Positions 11,893-21,354 of a stretch of 64,000 nt of DNA are shown here, piece after piece. The translations under genes and the position numbers were made by a program. Within the stretch, counting starts at the first letter, position 1. Every line of letters begins with the position of its first letter. Source of the stretch: Diatrype stigma (Eukaryota; Ascomycota; Sordariomycetes; Xylariales; Diatrypaceae); NCBI GenBank assembly GCA_022225965.2, contig JAKJXP020000020.1, forward strand, positions 248,001-312,000, given 5' to 3'. The notes beneath the pieces were generated by a model. It had not been told where the DNA came from, ran no database searches, and worked only from the letters and a program-made list of their open reading frames with translations.

Positions 11893-12121
11893 CAGTGGTG
11901 GTAGTGGCGGTTGCGATCAGAATCACGCTGTCGAACTTGGCGATCATCTGAAAGACCTCCCTGAGGTCCATGCGGAAGCGCTCGTTAAGAACCATGTCGG
12001 CCGTCCAGTCTTTCCGGATGTCCTCGGCACGGAAGGCGGCTTCTAACAACCGCTGAAGCTTAGGCGCATCGTTGGAAGTCGCGATGCGGAACTGGAGGTT
12101 ATCGTCGCTGGTGCTGGTCAT
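11438..12121 (-). CDS. GNAT-family N-acetyltransferase with a 22-asparagine run
   Basis: Single exon, 227 residues, ATG start at 12121. The GNAT fold is indicated by the acetyl-CoA pyrophosphate loop QQQRRGIGRRVL (residues about 132-143, the Q/R-x-x-G-x-G motif), the preceding strand FGPFAVD, and the C-terminal YMRCGYRKTG block where GNAT enzymes carry the substrate-side strand. It would transfer an acetyl group from acetyl-CoA to an unknown amine, probably in the cytosol. Residues 78-99 are 22 consecutive Asn, all encoded by the AAC repeat, placed between the strand DSVILIA and the strand EAFVACCG. That is a loop position, so the fold could tolerate it. The substrate cannot be inferred. Confidence 0.85.
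11825..11890 (+). repeat. (GTT)22 microsatellite inside the GNAT gene
   Basis: Sixty-six bases of uninterrupted GTT (AAC on the coding strand) encode the polyasparagine tract. Perfect purity suggests an unstable, recently expanded tract that will differ in length between strains; in-frame changes would not break the gene. Confidence 0.95.
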
Positions 12122-12379
12122 CTTGGGTGAAGTTCAAACTCGAGGTTCACTAGGTAGTATTCTTGAGTATGCTGGATCTGTGAAGCTGATACAAAGTCTG
12201 AGCTTGTTCATTATCCTAACATGCCAAGTTCAGCCTTATATAGACAGAGGTCGACTGCTGATGTACTACTACTACACACCATCTTGATGAGGATGAGACG
12301 AGGGTTACTTAGGCTGTTAGGATTGTGACATGGTGTGAGGCGCGCCTTTCTGGCCAAGTATGAGCGAGTGCCGAGCGCG

Positions 12380-12432
12380 CCTTACGAACGGCGTCTGCCT
12401 TACGAACGGCGTCTGCCTAGCAACGGCGTCTG
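12380..12432 (+). repeat. Tandem repeat, 18-bp unit x3
   Basis: Three consecutive copies of CCTTACGAACGGCGTCTG: 18, 18 and a diverged 17 bp. Confidence 0.9.
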
Positions 12433-12480
12433 CCTAGCGCCGATCCCTTGAGATTAGTGCATCGACCTACCCCTGGCAGC

Positions 12481-12508
12481 TGCCCTGGGCTGCCCTGGGC
12501 TGCCCTGA
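12481..12508 (+). repeat. Tandem repeat, 10-bp unit x2.8
   Basis: The unit TGCCCTGGGC is repeated nearly three times. Confidence 0.9.
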
Positions 12509-12775
12509 AGAGACCCCTGGAGAAGAGACGTTCTAGTTATACTTCGTACTCTTAGTCTTAATCGGTTCCTTCCTCCCTCAAAGTAGGTCCTGACAATCGA
12601 CACTTCATAATAAGTATCGTGATATTCTATCTGTCGTATTCTACGGGAAGCGACTTATGATTACCTCGACCGGGGAATGAAGACAAGAGATAAAGCTTCA
12701 GCTTGACTCCGGGTCATTCAGTTCTGGATGTTCCTCCAAGCTCTCAGCTGTGCCCCCTAGGCGTGAATTCTGGAG

Positions 12776-12802
12776 GATTTGCCCGATTTGCCCGATTTGC
12801 CG
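12776..12802 (+). repeat. Tandem repeat, 9-bp unit x3
   Basis: The unit GATTTGCCC is repeated three times, the last copy slightly altered. Confidence 0.9.
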
Positions 12803-13247
12803 CCTCTTCGGACGTTAAATGGGTGCCTACATAAATACTTGCGGCACAATTGATTTAAGCGCGCCCTTCGAACTAGTGAAGTCGTTTCTTTCCAATTCCT
12901 AGTCTTGGATAATCACAAGTCGTTGTAGGATATCCGAGATGTCTGTCTACTGACCTAACTAGCGGCGTCCTGTCTTGCCAACCCTACAACTATTTGCTCT
13001 TACCTGTCAGCCTGTGCATATCAATACGGCCACTCTGGTTCTAGATGAAAAACCACGTGAACCACGTGTCCAGCTGAATACCAGGAAGTTCCAGCTATGG
13101 ACATTATAGACTCTTCCAACACCATCACTAGCGGTCACCGACCGATGAAGCATTCGAGTCAATTATATAGCCAAAGTCATTGCTAAAGAAATTCAAATGG
13201 TCTAGACTACCAGCTCATGCATCCCCCCTTTCCAGTCACGGGTGTGA

Positions 13248-13836
13248 TCAAACTGGTGACCATAGCAGAATGCCTTTGATCGGCGCCGCTGCACCCCAAT
13301 AAATGTCGTAAATCTGATCGCCGGTAGGGGTACCATCAACAGACCAGCCGACCTCCCCAGCTCCGTAGGAGAGATAGATTGGCTCACGTTTATTGTTCTA
13401 ACGTAGAGAAAATGTTAGTTTTACCAAGCTGGGCTTGAACCATCGAAAGGAACCCGGCGCGCCAAGTTGCTCCCGCGCTGCTTGTATGACTTACGAGGCG
13501 ATATATTCCATGGTAACTGGGCGTTGGGGTTGTACAGGTCATAATGTAGGGCTGGCCCCCGTTGTCGTCGCGCGGTTTCCAGCCACATTCGCCTGCGTCT
13601 GAAAGTAGGTGCGTGACGTTGGCTTCGAACACGGCGCAGTTGCTGTTGTCAGCGGTGAGCTTTCCGTTGACGTTCACGCAGCCAATCTCGAGAGGGAAGG
13701 GATCATCAGGGCGATTATAGTCATCGCCCTGGATCATATAGACATGTCCCGGTCCTTTCCAGGAATCGTCGACAAGTTGGGCAGCAAGCTGGTGCGCAAC
13801 TGCGAGACAAAGAGTGGCGTACTTCCTGAGGGACAT
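13248..13836 (-). CDS. Small secreted protein, four mature cysteines
   Basis: Two exons, 13495-13836 and 13248-13397, joined over a 97-nt intron (13398-13494) with donor GTAAGT, branch CTAAC and acceptor TTAG, giving 163 residues. The intron matters: read through, the frame ends early, whereas the spliced C-terminus is compact and ends LLWSPV. A signal peptide is clear (MSLRKYATLCLAVAHQLAAQ, cleavage near residue 20). The mature part is Asp/Gly-rich with cysteines in EIGCVN, NSNCAV, GECGW and IMTCTT, one N-glycosylation sequon (NVT), and motifs YLSYGAGEVGWSVDG and YDIYWGA that suggest a beta-rich fold. I do not recognise the family. Small size, secretion and four Cys are compatible with an effector-like or wall-associated protein, but nothing shows that. 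Confidence 0.75.
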
Positions 13837-14959
13837 GGTAATGAATACTGAAGTGTGTGAAGTTGTGTGGGATGAAAGTGGCAAGGTGTTGAATGATCAC
13901 ATACTGTACTAAATGCGAGGAAAATCCTAGGTATAAATATTCGAGGGTTTTGGTGTGCTATAACAACATGTCACATGTGATTCGATGAGTCTCTCGTCAC
14001 TTTCCTACTACCATAACTGCCCCTATAACAAATGCAAGAATCTGAGTATCTACCTACCTAATGGGAGGGAACCAAGTTCATGCCAGAACCTCGCCACCAA
14101 ATCAAGTTTGAGATATATTATGGCCTAAGATCGAGACCAGAATTCATCCGTATCCCAGAGCAGCTGTGCTGGACTGTCCTGTAGCAAATTTACTCAAGTA
14201 GGCACGGAGACCATGGAAGTTGATTCGCACACAGTCGAGACCGAGTCTACCAAGCAGAGGTGCGGCGCATACTCACGCTAAGAACTTGGGACTTTCCTAA
14301 AAAGCAAACAGTGTTTTCTGGCTTCAGCTCCGTGGTTCGATGAGGTACACCACATGATGCGGAGTGTCATGATCATTCGAAGTCTTGCACATCGAACATG
14401 AACCATATCGTACACAATAGTAGCTCGCGTTCAGCGTTGCACTAGTTAAGCATACCCCTTCCTGATCAAGTCTGTATACAATTCACCAGTAAAAGGCATA
14501 CCTAGTAGAGTACAGTATGTCAAGTATCCACTCTGGGTTTGGTAATAGATTGGTAATATACAGACGTTGCATCAAGTTGCAGTAGGTATCGAACACAACT
14601 AAGCTTCGGGATTCGGCCTTGACTAAAAGCCGTTCTTGCTCGATTGTCTGATTTTCGAAGGCCGGTTTCTCGGTGGTAATAAGAAGGGCTTGGGAAGAAA
14701 AGCCAGTCTAATTCTATCTGTTGGTACAGAGACTAGGAAAGGGGTCAGGGGTAATCAGGTACTGAGTTCACCCATTCCCATCTGGCATACTCGTCCAGCT
14801 TACCAATTTGAATGATGACGCCACGAAAAAGGAATGCCACTTTAGAACAGAAGTCAACCCTATTTATTACCACTCAGGAGAACAGAAATTAGCGCTTATT
14901 TTCCAACAGTACCAACACAAGTTACAGGCTCGTGATACCTCCTACTCACGACAAAGAAA
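13837..14959. other. Intergenic, no gene seen
   Basis: Spacer between the start of the secreted-protein gene and the end of the vWA-RBR gene. It must hold the promoter of the first and the 3' end of the second; no specific element is recognised. Confidence 0.55.
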
Positions 14960-17900
14960 TTATACACCATTATCATTATCAATACCGTCCACTTCATCAT
15001 CGCCACTTCCCTCGCCATCTTCATATGGTCTCCCGCCATACAAGCCCCCATGCTCTCGCACCATATGCACGTAGATCTCGGCGGGATCCACCGCCTCGCC
15101 GCAGAAGAAGCACCAATCCGTACCGCAGACAGAGCACTCGATGTGATCACAGCCACCGGCCTTCTCCGTCGGCGCGCCGCAGCCAGGGCACTTTCGCACC
15201 GCCTTCCTCCCGTCGCCACCCGCCCCCTTCTCCCTGCACTCCTCGCAGCACCAGCCGCCACCACCATCACCACCCTCCGGCACCTGACCCGGCGGCGCGC
15301 ACACGCGCTCAGCAAACGGCTTCGCGACGCCGCAGTCAGCGCACCATGCATAGATCCACCCGCCACCGCCGCCGCCGCCGTTCTGGACGGCAGCGCGCAG
15401 GTTCCCGAGGTAGCGTAGCTCTTTCACCGACTCCGGCAGCATGCTCGGGGCCGGCACCCGCCGACAGAACGGACACGACAGCGCCGCGACGTGGATGACG
15501 CGCCCGCGCGCGTTGCGCCCGTACCAGCGCCGGCGGCAGCCGTCGCAGATGACCTGGGCGCAGCCCGAGCGGCCGCACGCGCGCCGCAGCCGCTGGGAGG
15601 AATCGGAGGAGCGGAGGGGACCACCTCGCTTCGAGAACCGGCCGAAGCACAGACTGCAGATGCCCGCTTCGGCTCGGCGCGCTGCGATCCAGTGCCAGAG
15701 CGAGGCGCGGAGCGCGTTCGTGTTGCGGATGCGCTTGCCGCCGAGCGTGAGATGGAGAGGGGGGTTTGCTACTGCCGTGTTGTCCGTGTCCTTGTCCGTG
15801 TCCGTGTAAGGGGTAGTAGTGGTAGTGGAGGGGGAGATGGCGGTGGCGGTTGCGGTGGTTGTGGTTGTGGTGTCTATTACACTTGGGAGGATCTCGACAC
15901 CCGCCACGAAGTCGGCGGGAGAGTCGAGCGCGATGACGGTCTTGTACAGCGAGCGCGGCGCGCTAAGCAAGTCCGCGATCTTGGTGGTATTGCGGAGCAG
16001 CCAGGCTGTGCCGTTCTCCGCTGCGAGATTCCGGGCCGTCGTCTCGACGTCCACGGTCGTCTTGCGACCGGACACACAGGCCGGGCACCGGAACTCGCCT
16101 TCGGAGAAGTGGGCGGGGCGGTATTGCTCGGGCCAGATCATCCGGCTTAGGCACTTCCTGCACTCGACAGTCGGTGCCTTTTCGGCGTCGTGAGGCTGCT
16201 CTCCTAACGACGACAACAATTTCGGCTTCGCGCGGCAGTAGTAGCACTTGGGGCGGAGGCCCATCGATGCGACCTGGTAGACGACGTACTGTGCCCGGCA
16301 GCTGGTCACGCTGCACTCGACCCAGGTAGCCTCGTCGGCTTCGGTTTGGTCCTTGGATACATTGGTTTGTATTGCGGCAACCCTATCCAAGCCATGAGCA
16401 AGGTAGTCTGCCTCAGACGGAACGCAGATACCGCACGTGCTACGAGCCCCCATAACAGTTACGGAGCGTGGGAATCTACACCCATGGCATGTAACCAGAG
16501 GTCCGATAGGAAATTTTGCTCTGTCAGGCCTCCAGCTGACGGTAGCTTGCAACGTGGTCTTCATATTAGCTTTGAGCATACTGAAGTCGACGAGACGCGT
16601 GAACAGCCGACGATCTCCATCGCTCAAGAAGGAAGCCTCAGCTGGGATGTCAGCAGCGACGTTTCCAGCTCTACGACGCGCTTCAAAGTCTTTGTCGGCA
16701 TCTAGAATCAAAGTTAGACAGTTCGTGTTCCAGGTTTCTGGGATGTCTAACGTGTTCCAGCTTTTGCTGTAGTGAAGCATTTCAGAGTCAGCCGCCGCTA
16801 GCAACGGCTTAATTCCCATGCGGATACTGAGGGCCGCGAGCAAGGCGGCAGGTCGCTCAGCTAGCTTGGTACCGGGGAGAATGACGTGGAGGAGTATCTT
16901 CCAGAATGTTCGTTGATACTTCGGTTGAGCTAAGGCCACGGGAACTCGGGGGACCTGATCCGTAGGTACGTCTTGCACATGTGTCGGTAATTCCTCTTTC
17001 GAAGCGACATACGTCAAACGTGTCAGGACATCTCCGAGTCTTCTGAGGACCTTATAATCACAAGATCTGCCAATCTCCAGCAGCTCGTCCCTCGTGAAAG
17101 AGTTCGGGGAATGGGAAGTGCTCCCATCCTTACCGGCTTCCGTACCCGCGGGGGTAGACCAATTCTGGGTCGGATCCAAGAATACACAGGGGTATCTATC
17201 TGCGTCTACGACCTCTTCAATGGTAGCAACGATATCTGCTTTGTAGTCGTAGGACTCTGAAAGCCACTCCTTCATCCTGCGTTTCTCATCCTCACGGGCG
17301 ATAGCATTCACGCTGGATCCAAATTGTTGAATCAAGCTGTCGCGTGCCTTATTAGTCCTGTCATTGCAAACAGCCCGCCAGAGACCGCCGAAAACCGGGT
17401 TTAAAGCGATGGCGGATGGATCCTTATCTATGATCTTCGCAAGAAGTTCGACAACAAGCTCTCGGTACTTCTCATCCGTAGCATGGCGCTTCGAGAAGTC
17501 TTGTACTGGTGTGCTAATGGGCACGATAGCCCCCCGCAGCTGCGTTTCGTCGACTGCCCCAGACTGGATGATTAAACTAGCTCTCCTGAAGTATTCTTTC
17601 GCTTCCAGGCTCTTTTCATTTTGCACAGATCCTGTCAATTCAACATCTCTGTTGCTCATTGCGGCCGCAAGATCCAGTAAAGGGGTAGCCCCTGGCTTGC
17701 TAACCCCCAGCCAAGTCATGATTATGCTCATCGTGAGACGGCTTATGTTACTAGAATCAGAGTAGGTCTTAAAGATGGCTCCGTCCGTCTCACGGCTTAG
17801 TATAACATAGGAGCCTTCCGCATCAAGGTTTGGTCGGTCTTTTAAAACCACGAACACCTGAGCTCCTCTCTTCGCAATGGTGCGGACAGCCGAAACCCAG

Positions 17901-18364
17901 TCGGCAAATTGAGGGCTGCTCTTGTCGAAGCCGGTTTTCAGTAGGAACTCCTGTTCCTTGGCCATATTCGGATGATTGTCGTTCCATCTTAGGTGAGGCG
18001 GTGCGTCGGTGTAAAGCAGGAGCAATGTCTTGGCCTCAGAGCGCATCACAGAATGGGCTTGGGCGAGTGCCGTCTTGGTCGCTTCCGGTCGGTCGCCTCC
18101 AGTGTCTGTCTTCAGGTTCCTGGTGAAATCGACCAGCTCATCTCTAGTTACAGTGCCGTTTCGACCGTGCCATCCCGACCAATCCGTTACTTCTCCTCTC
18201 GAGTAGTCCCAGTAGGCGAGGACGCCGATGTTCGCGAACGCGTCCGTGAGAGCGGAGACGGCGATGATCTGCGGTAGGGAACTGCTCAATGCGCGGAGAT
18301 ACCTCGACATAGAGTTCGTAGCGTCCGTTACAATCAAAAGGTCGTATTCCTTCAGAGGCTCCAT
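14960..18364 (-). CDS. vWA domain plus RING-IBR-RING-like E3 ubiquitin ligase candidate
   Basis: Single exon, 1134 residues. The start is the ATG at 18364; the frame extends a little upstream but has no further ATG. Residues 1-230 are a von Willebrand A domain with a complete MIDAS: D14-A-T16-N-S18, TGGDRPE at 88-94, and YTDAPPH with D120. The middle has several Cys pairs (CHGC...CGIC, CSVTSC...CYYC, CRKC...CPAC) that look like zinc ribbons, then a Thr-rich linker. The C-terminus is RBR-like: RING1 about 903-967 (CSLC...CPFC), an IBR-like pair near 1008-1041 (CADC...CCEEC), and RING2 at 1059-1088 (CPGCGAPTEKAGGCDHIEC). Its Cys1072 in GGCDH matches the thioester cysteine of RBR ligases such as Parkin. 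A role in ubiquitin transfer is inferred; the target is unknown. Confidence 0.8.
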   Translation of the reverse strand: MEPLKEYDLLIVTDATNSMSRYLRALSSSLPQIIAVSALTDAFANIGVLAYWDYSRGEVTDWSGWHGRNGTVTRDELVDFTRNLKTDTGGDRPEATKTALAQAHSVMRSEAKTLLLLYTDAPPHLRWNDNHPNMAKEQEFLLKTGFDKSSPQFADWVSAVRTIAKRGAQVFVVLKDRPNLDAEGSYVILSRETDGAIFKTYSDSSNISRLTMSIIMTWLGVSKPGATPLLDLAAAMSNRDVELTGSVQNEKSLEAKEYFRRASLIIQSGAVDETQLRGAIVPISTPVQDFSKRHATDEKYRELVVELLAKIIDKDPSAIALNPVFGGLWRAVCNDRTNKARDSLIQQFGSSVNAIAREDEKRRMKEWLSESYDYKADIVATIEEVVDADRYPCVFLDPTQNWSTPAGTEAGKDGSTSHSPNSFTRDELLEIGRSCDYKVLRRLGDVLTRLTYVASKEELPTHVQDVPTDQVPRVPVALAQPKYQRTFWKILLHVILPGTKLAERPAALLAALSIRMGIKPLLAAADSEMLHYSKSWNTLDIPETWNTNCLTLILDADKDFEARRRAGNVAADIPAEASFLSDGDRRLFTRLVDFSMLKANMKTTLQATVSWRPDRAKFPIGPLVTCHGCRFPRSVTVMGARSTCGICVPSEADYLAHGLDRVAAIQTNVSKDQTEADEATWVECSVTSCRAQYVVYQVASMGLRPKCYYCRAKPKLLSSLGEQPHDAEKAPTVECRKCLSRMIWPEQYRPAHFSEGEFRCPACVSGRKTTVDVETTARNLAAENGTAWLLRNTTKIADLLSAPRSLYKTVIALDSPADFVAGVEILPSVIDTTTTTTATATAISPSTTTTTPYTDTDKDTDNTAVANPPLHLTLGGKRIRNTNALRASLWHWIAARRAEAGICSLCFGRFSKRGGPLRSSDSSQRLRRACGRSGCAQVICDGCRRRWYGRNARGRVIHVAALSCPFCRRVPAPSMLPESVKELRYLGNLRAAVQNGGGGGGGWIYAWCADCGVAKPFAERVCAPPGQVPEGGDGGGGWCCEECREKGAGGDGRKAVRKCPGCGAPTEKAGGCDHIECSVCGTDWCFFCGEAVDPAEIYVHMVREHGGLYGGRPYEDGEGSGDDEVDGIDNDNGV

Positions 18365-19622
18365 AGTGAGGCGCCGAAGTCTGGTCTGCAAGCGGCGGGC
18401 CTGGGGTGATGAGTTCCCGTATGGAAACAATCTCCGTCAGATCTGATTCGATGATTATGCCATTGAGTAGGGGTTGTGGAAATGATATCAGGTTGATTGA
18501 AAATCAAGATATAGCTGCCTTCATATCGTTCAATTGGAGAGATCACGATGTGACCTCGGTATCAGGACTTTGACTCATGCGGCGGATCATTCACAAGATG
18601 ACAGACCCGCCGATCACCTGTGCAAATATGGATATTGGGGACGCCGAATCAAGAGAAAAGACCACCAAAATCTTAGTCACTTGCTACGCATTAGTTTATG
18701 TCTGCCTGAGGCGAAGCATGACATTTCAACTGCTATCCTATCAGAGGATAACGCGAGTGAAGCTACCTATAAGGATCCACTTGAATCCCTCTCCTCCACC
18801 AGCCAAGCACTGCTGTCATGCTCGATGTCACTGTATTGAAGAAGGTGAGATGAGGATGCACCTCACGCCGTACATGAAGCAGTCATGATGAGTGCCGGTC
18901 TCGCTACACATTGGCATATGGTAAGGTGGTAAGGCTGACTCATTTAGGTCCTACAAGAAGTCCAGATATTGCATCACCACACCATGATAACTTGGCCCCC
19001 ACATCATAACTCAAATCCCTATTGGGATATCAGCTGCTTGACGGCGACCGTTATCTTCCCCGCATGAGGCTGCAGCTGGGCCAAAATTCCGTATGGCCAG
19101 AGAGGGGAAAAGGGGAGCAGGGGGTGGGACGGAAGGGAGTGGCGCTGCGTGCATCAAGTGGGAAGGGGCGTGATGACATGTATAGGGTACACAAAGTTCT
19201 TACTGGGTTCGCAGCCATGATTTACAGACACGTGCCTCAGTAAATTGTCACCGCCTGAAGCAAGTCAATTGTTTTGTCAGATGTTCGAAACGCAAACATA
19301 TATTGAATTGCGTGGCGATACGCCCTTTTGCGAGGTACCGCTCTGTAACATGCCCATACAGTGAAAAGAACAAGAGAAAAAGAACCGATTCCCAATGCTA
19401 TCCCATTTTACCCGCCCATTAAAATGACTTATAAAAACCCCAAGGAGAAAAGCTTTATACAAGCGCGGCTCCACGGTTCTCACCGGTGGAGTTCACGGAA
19501 GAAGCCAAATACCCAACCAATACCCAACCCAATCATGATCTCGGAATCTCAGAGAATCGGGACTCGTCAAATAGTCCAAAGTTGTGTATTGCATAACCCA
19601 GGACTTGTTCGATTTGGTTCAA
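18365..19622. other. Intergenic, promoter side of the vWA-RBR gene
   Basis: No supported gene. Plus-strand frames at 18534-18888 lack family-like sequence or splice continuity and are treated as chance. Confidence 0.55.
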
Positions 19623-21354
19623 CTAGACGTTGTTATCGCCCTTCTCGTAAGCGGTGCTGCTCGCGCTACCCGCATTCTTTGCGGCGATGTTCAGGGCGCC
19701 GTCTAGGGCGACAACCTCGGGGCCGCCCTGGACGAAGTTGTTGTGGGGACGGTTCCGCAGGGCGCGGCGGATGGCGGTCTCGGGCCGGGCAGCCCAGACG
19801 TCGTAGCCGGACTCGCTGTGGGGGTAAAGGACCTTGTTGTCGGGGTTCTCGACCCAGTCGCCCCACCGGGGCCGTGGGCGGGCCGAGATGGTCTCGAGAT
19901 CCTGCACGACCTGGGCGCAGAATAGGTCGAGCGGCAGGTCATTGACGTCGTTGCCGAACGGGTTCTCCACCTCGCGGCTGATGAACAGGATCGAGAGGAT
20001 GATCACCGCCGCCGCGACCGACGCCGGGATCGTGATCCATTGGAGCTGGCCCACCAGCTGGAAGGGCAGCAGGAATACGTACAGCCATGTGATTTGTTGG
20101 ATGGCGATGGCGTAGGCGATGGGCAGAGGCGTGTTGGCGACGCGCTCGGTACCGGTGAGTACGTCGTTCAGAGACTGGATACCGTTGTCTAGAAAAAGAA
20201 AGGAAAGAGTCAGCTTCGAACTTAGGGTACCCCCGGATGTACAAGGAAAGGTCGGACACATACAAGCTCCAGTTTGGTGCATAGGGATAGGAAGCTGGTT
20301 GTTGAGCGCAAGTTCGTCGATATAGGCGGCCAGGTAGTTGAGGATTTCGAGCGGTAGGTTGCCAAGAGGCGCCTGTGCCTTCTTCATCTCCTTACGCGGG
20401 TTCGACTGAGCAAACGACACTCCCAGGCTCTCTCCGACCTTCTTGAACATGTTCTTGTTCCTAGGTCGCTGCATGTCTTTGGTGGCAGCCTCGGCAAAGG
20501 TATCCAGGTGCTCCACCAGGACCTCGATGTCGTCGTAGAAGGTGTAGGGTTCGAATCGCAACTTGTGCTTCACGGAGACTGCAAACGCCACTAACAGGTT
20601 CATCGCAGTCCTGGATTCGTATTAGAGACGACTGGGAAACTTCCAAAGTGGTTGTAGAGTAGAGTTTGGTTGAGACTGCTTACAGCTTGCCAAGGATATC
20701 TTTCTTTTCAGATCCTTCCCGCTCTCGGGCGTGGATCCAGATGCACCGACCGAGCGTCTGGCACTCTTTGATCAATTGCGCCCAATATCTTCTGCCTTCG
20801 GCGTAACGCTCATACGCGGTCGAAGTGCGGAAAGACAGACTCAAACCAACGACAAAACCAGTGATGGTCAGGAGGATAGAGCTGATTCCGAGGTTGACCT
20901 CGGGTCCCAGAAGCATCGTCAAACAGGTAATCAGGGAGGCCCAGATTCCGACGACAAGAAGCGGGATGATCATCTTTGGGAGGATGCTGCCATGCATCTG
21001 CATGAACAGCGGCCATTTGCTGTGCTTGGAGATATCGCGAGGGCCTGACTGTAGCAGCCGTTAGCGAATGACTAGCAACTACCTACGTGATTACACTGTG
21101 GGATATCCATCATTGATCCATCATTGCGAGTTACGTACGAAGTAATCATCGATATCTAAGCCAGTTTGCCTCCTCCGGCTGAAGGGATTCGGCGTGGAAG
21201 CCCCACGCGGGGAGAGAGGATATTCATCATCAGCATTGTTCGCATCGCTCGTGCTTGAGATCGTATCAATGGCCGGCGGTCCCGCTTGTGCACGGGGCGG
21301 GTGGTGGTGGTGGTGGTATGCGGCCTGTGCCGGCGCTGCTCCGTCCTCAGACAT
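19623..21354 (-). CDS. Bestrophin-family (UPF0187) anion channel
   Basis: Four exons: 21139-21354, 20684-21048, 20264-20610 and 19623-20188, giving 497 residues. Introns are 90, 73 and 75 nt with donors GTACGT, GTAAGC and GTATGT and acceptors CTACAG, TCCAG and TCTAG. Splicing restores the family sequence across each junction, for example GKL-TAMNLLVAFAVSVKHKL and HQTGAY-NGIQSLNDVL. Family features are the first helix pair (ILPKMIIPLLVVGIWASLIT), the GLSLSFRTSTAYERYAEGRRYW block, LTGTERVANTPLPIAYAIA, and the late membrane segment before FISREVENPFGNDVNDLPLD. Bestrophin/UPF0187 proteins are pentameric chloride or anion channels; fungal members are poorly studied. The N-terminal about 70 residues are disordered with a five-His run. 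Cellular membrane not determinable. Confidence 0.9.

Larger units (their letters stand above)
12315..12595. mobile_element. Possible solo LTR, 281 bp (weak)
   Basis: The segment begins TGTTAGGA and ends TCCTGACA, near-perfect inverted termini (7 of 8) of the TG...CA form found on LTR-retrotransposon repeats, and its size fits a Copia-type LTR. No matching 5-bp flanking duplication is visible (TAGGC against ATCGA) and no second copy is present in the window, so this stays tentative. Confidence 0.3.
12122..13247. other. Intergenic with short tandem repeats and a possible solo LTR
   Basis: No gene seen. It holds three short tandem arrays (separate entries) and an LTR-like segment at 12315-12595. 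Confidence 0.55.

Noticed and set aside
15050..15810. Long plus-strand Arg/His/Ala-rich frames opposite the vWA-RBR gene
   Set aside because: They are antisense shadows of GC-rich codons in the real gene, with biased composition and no domain.
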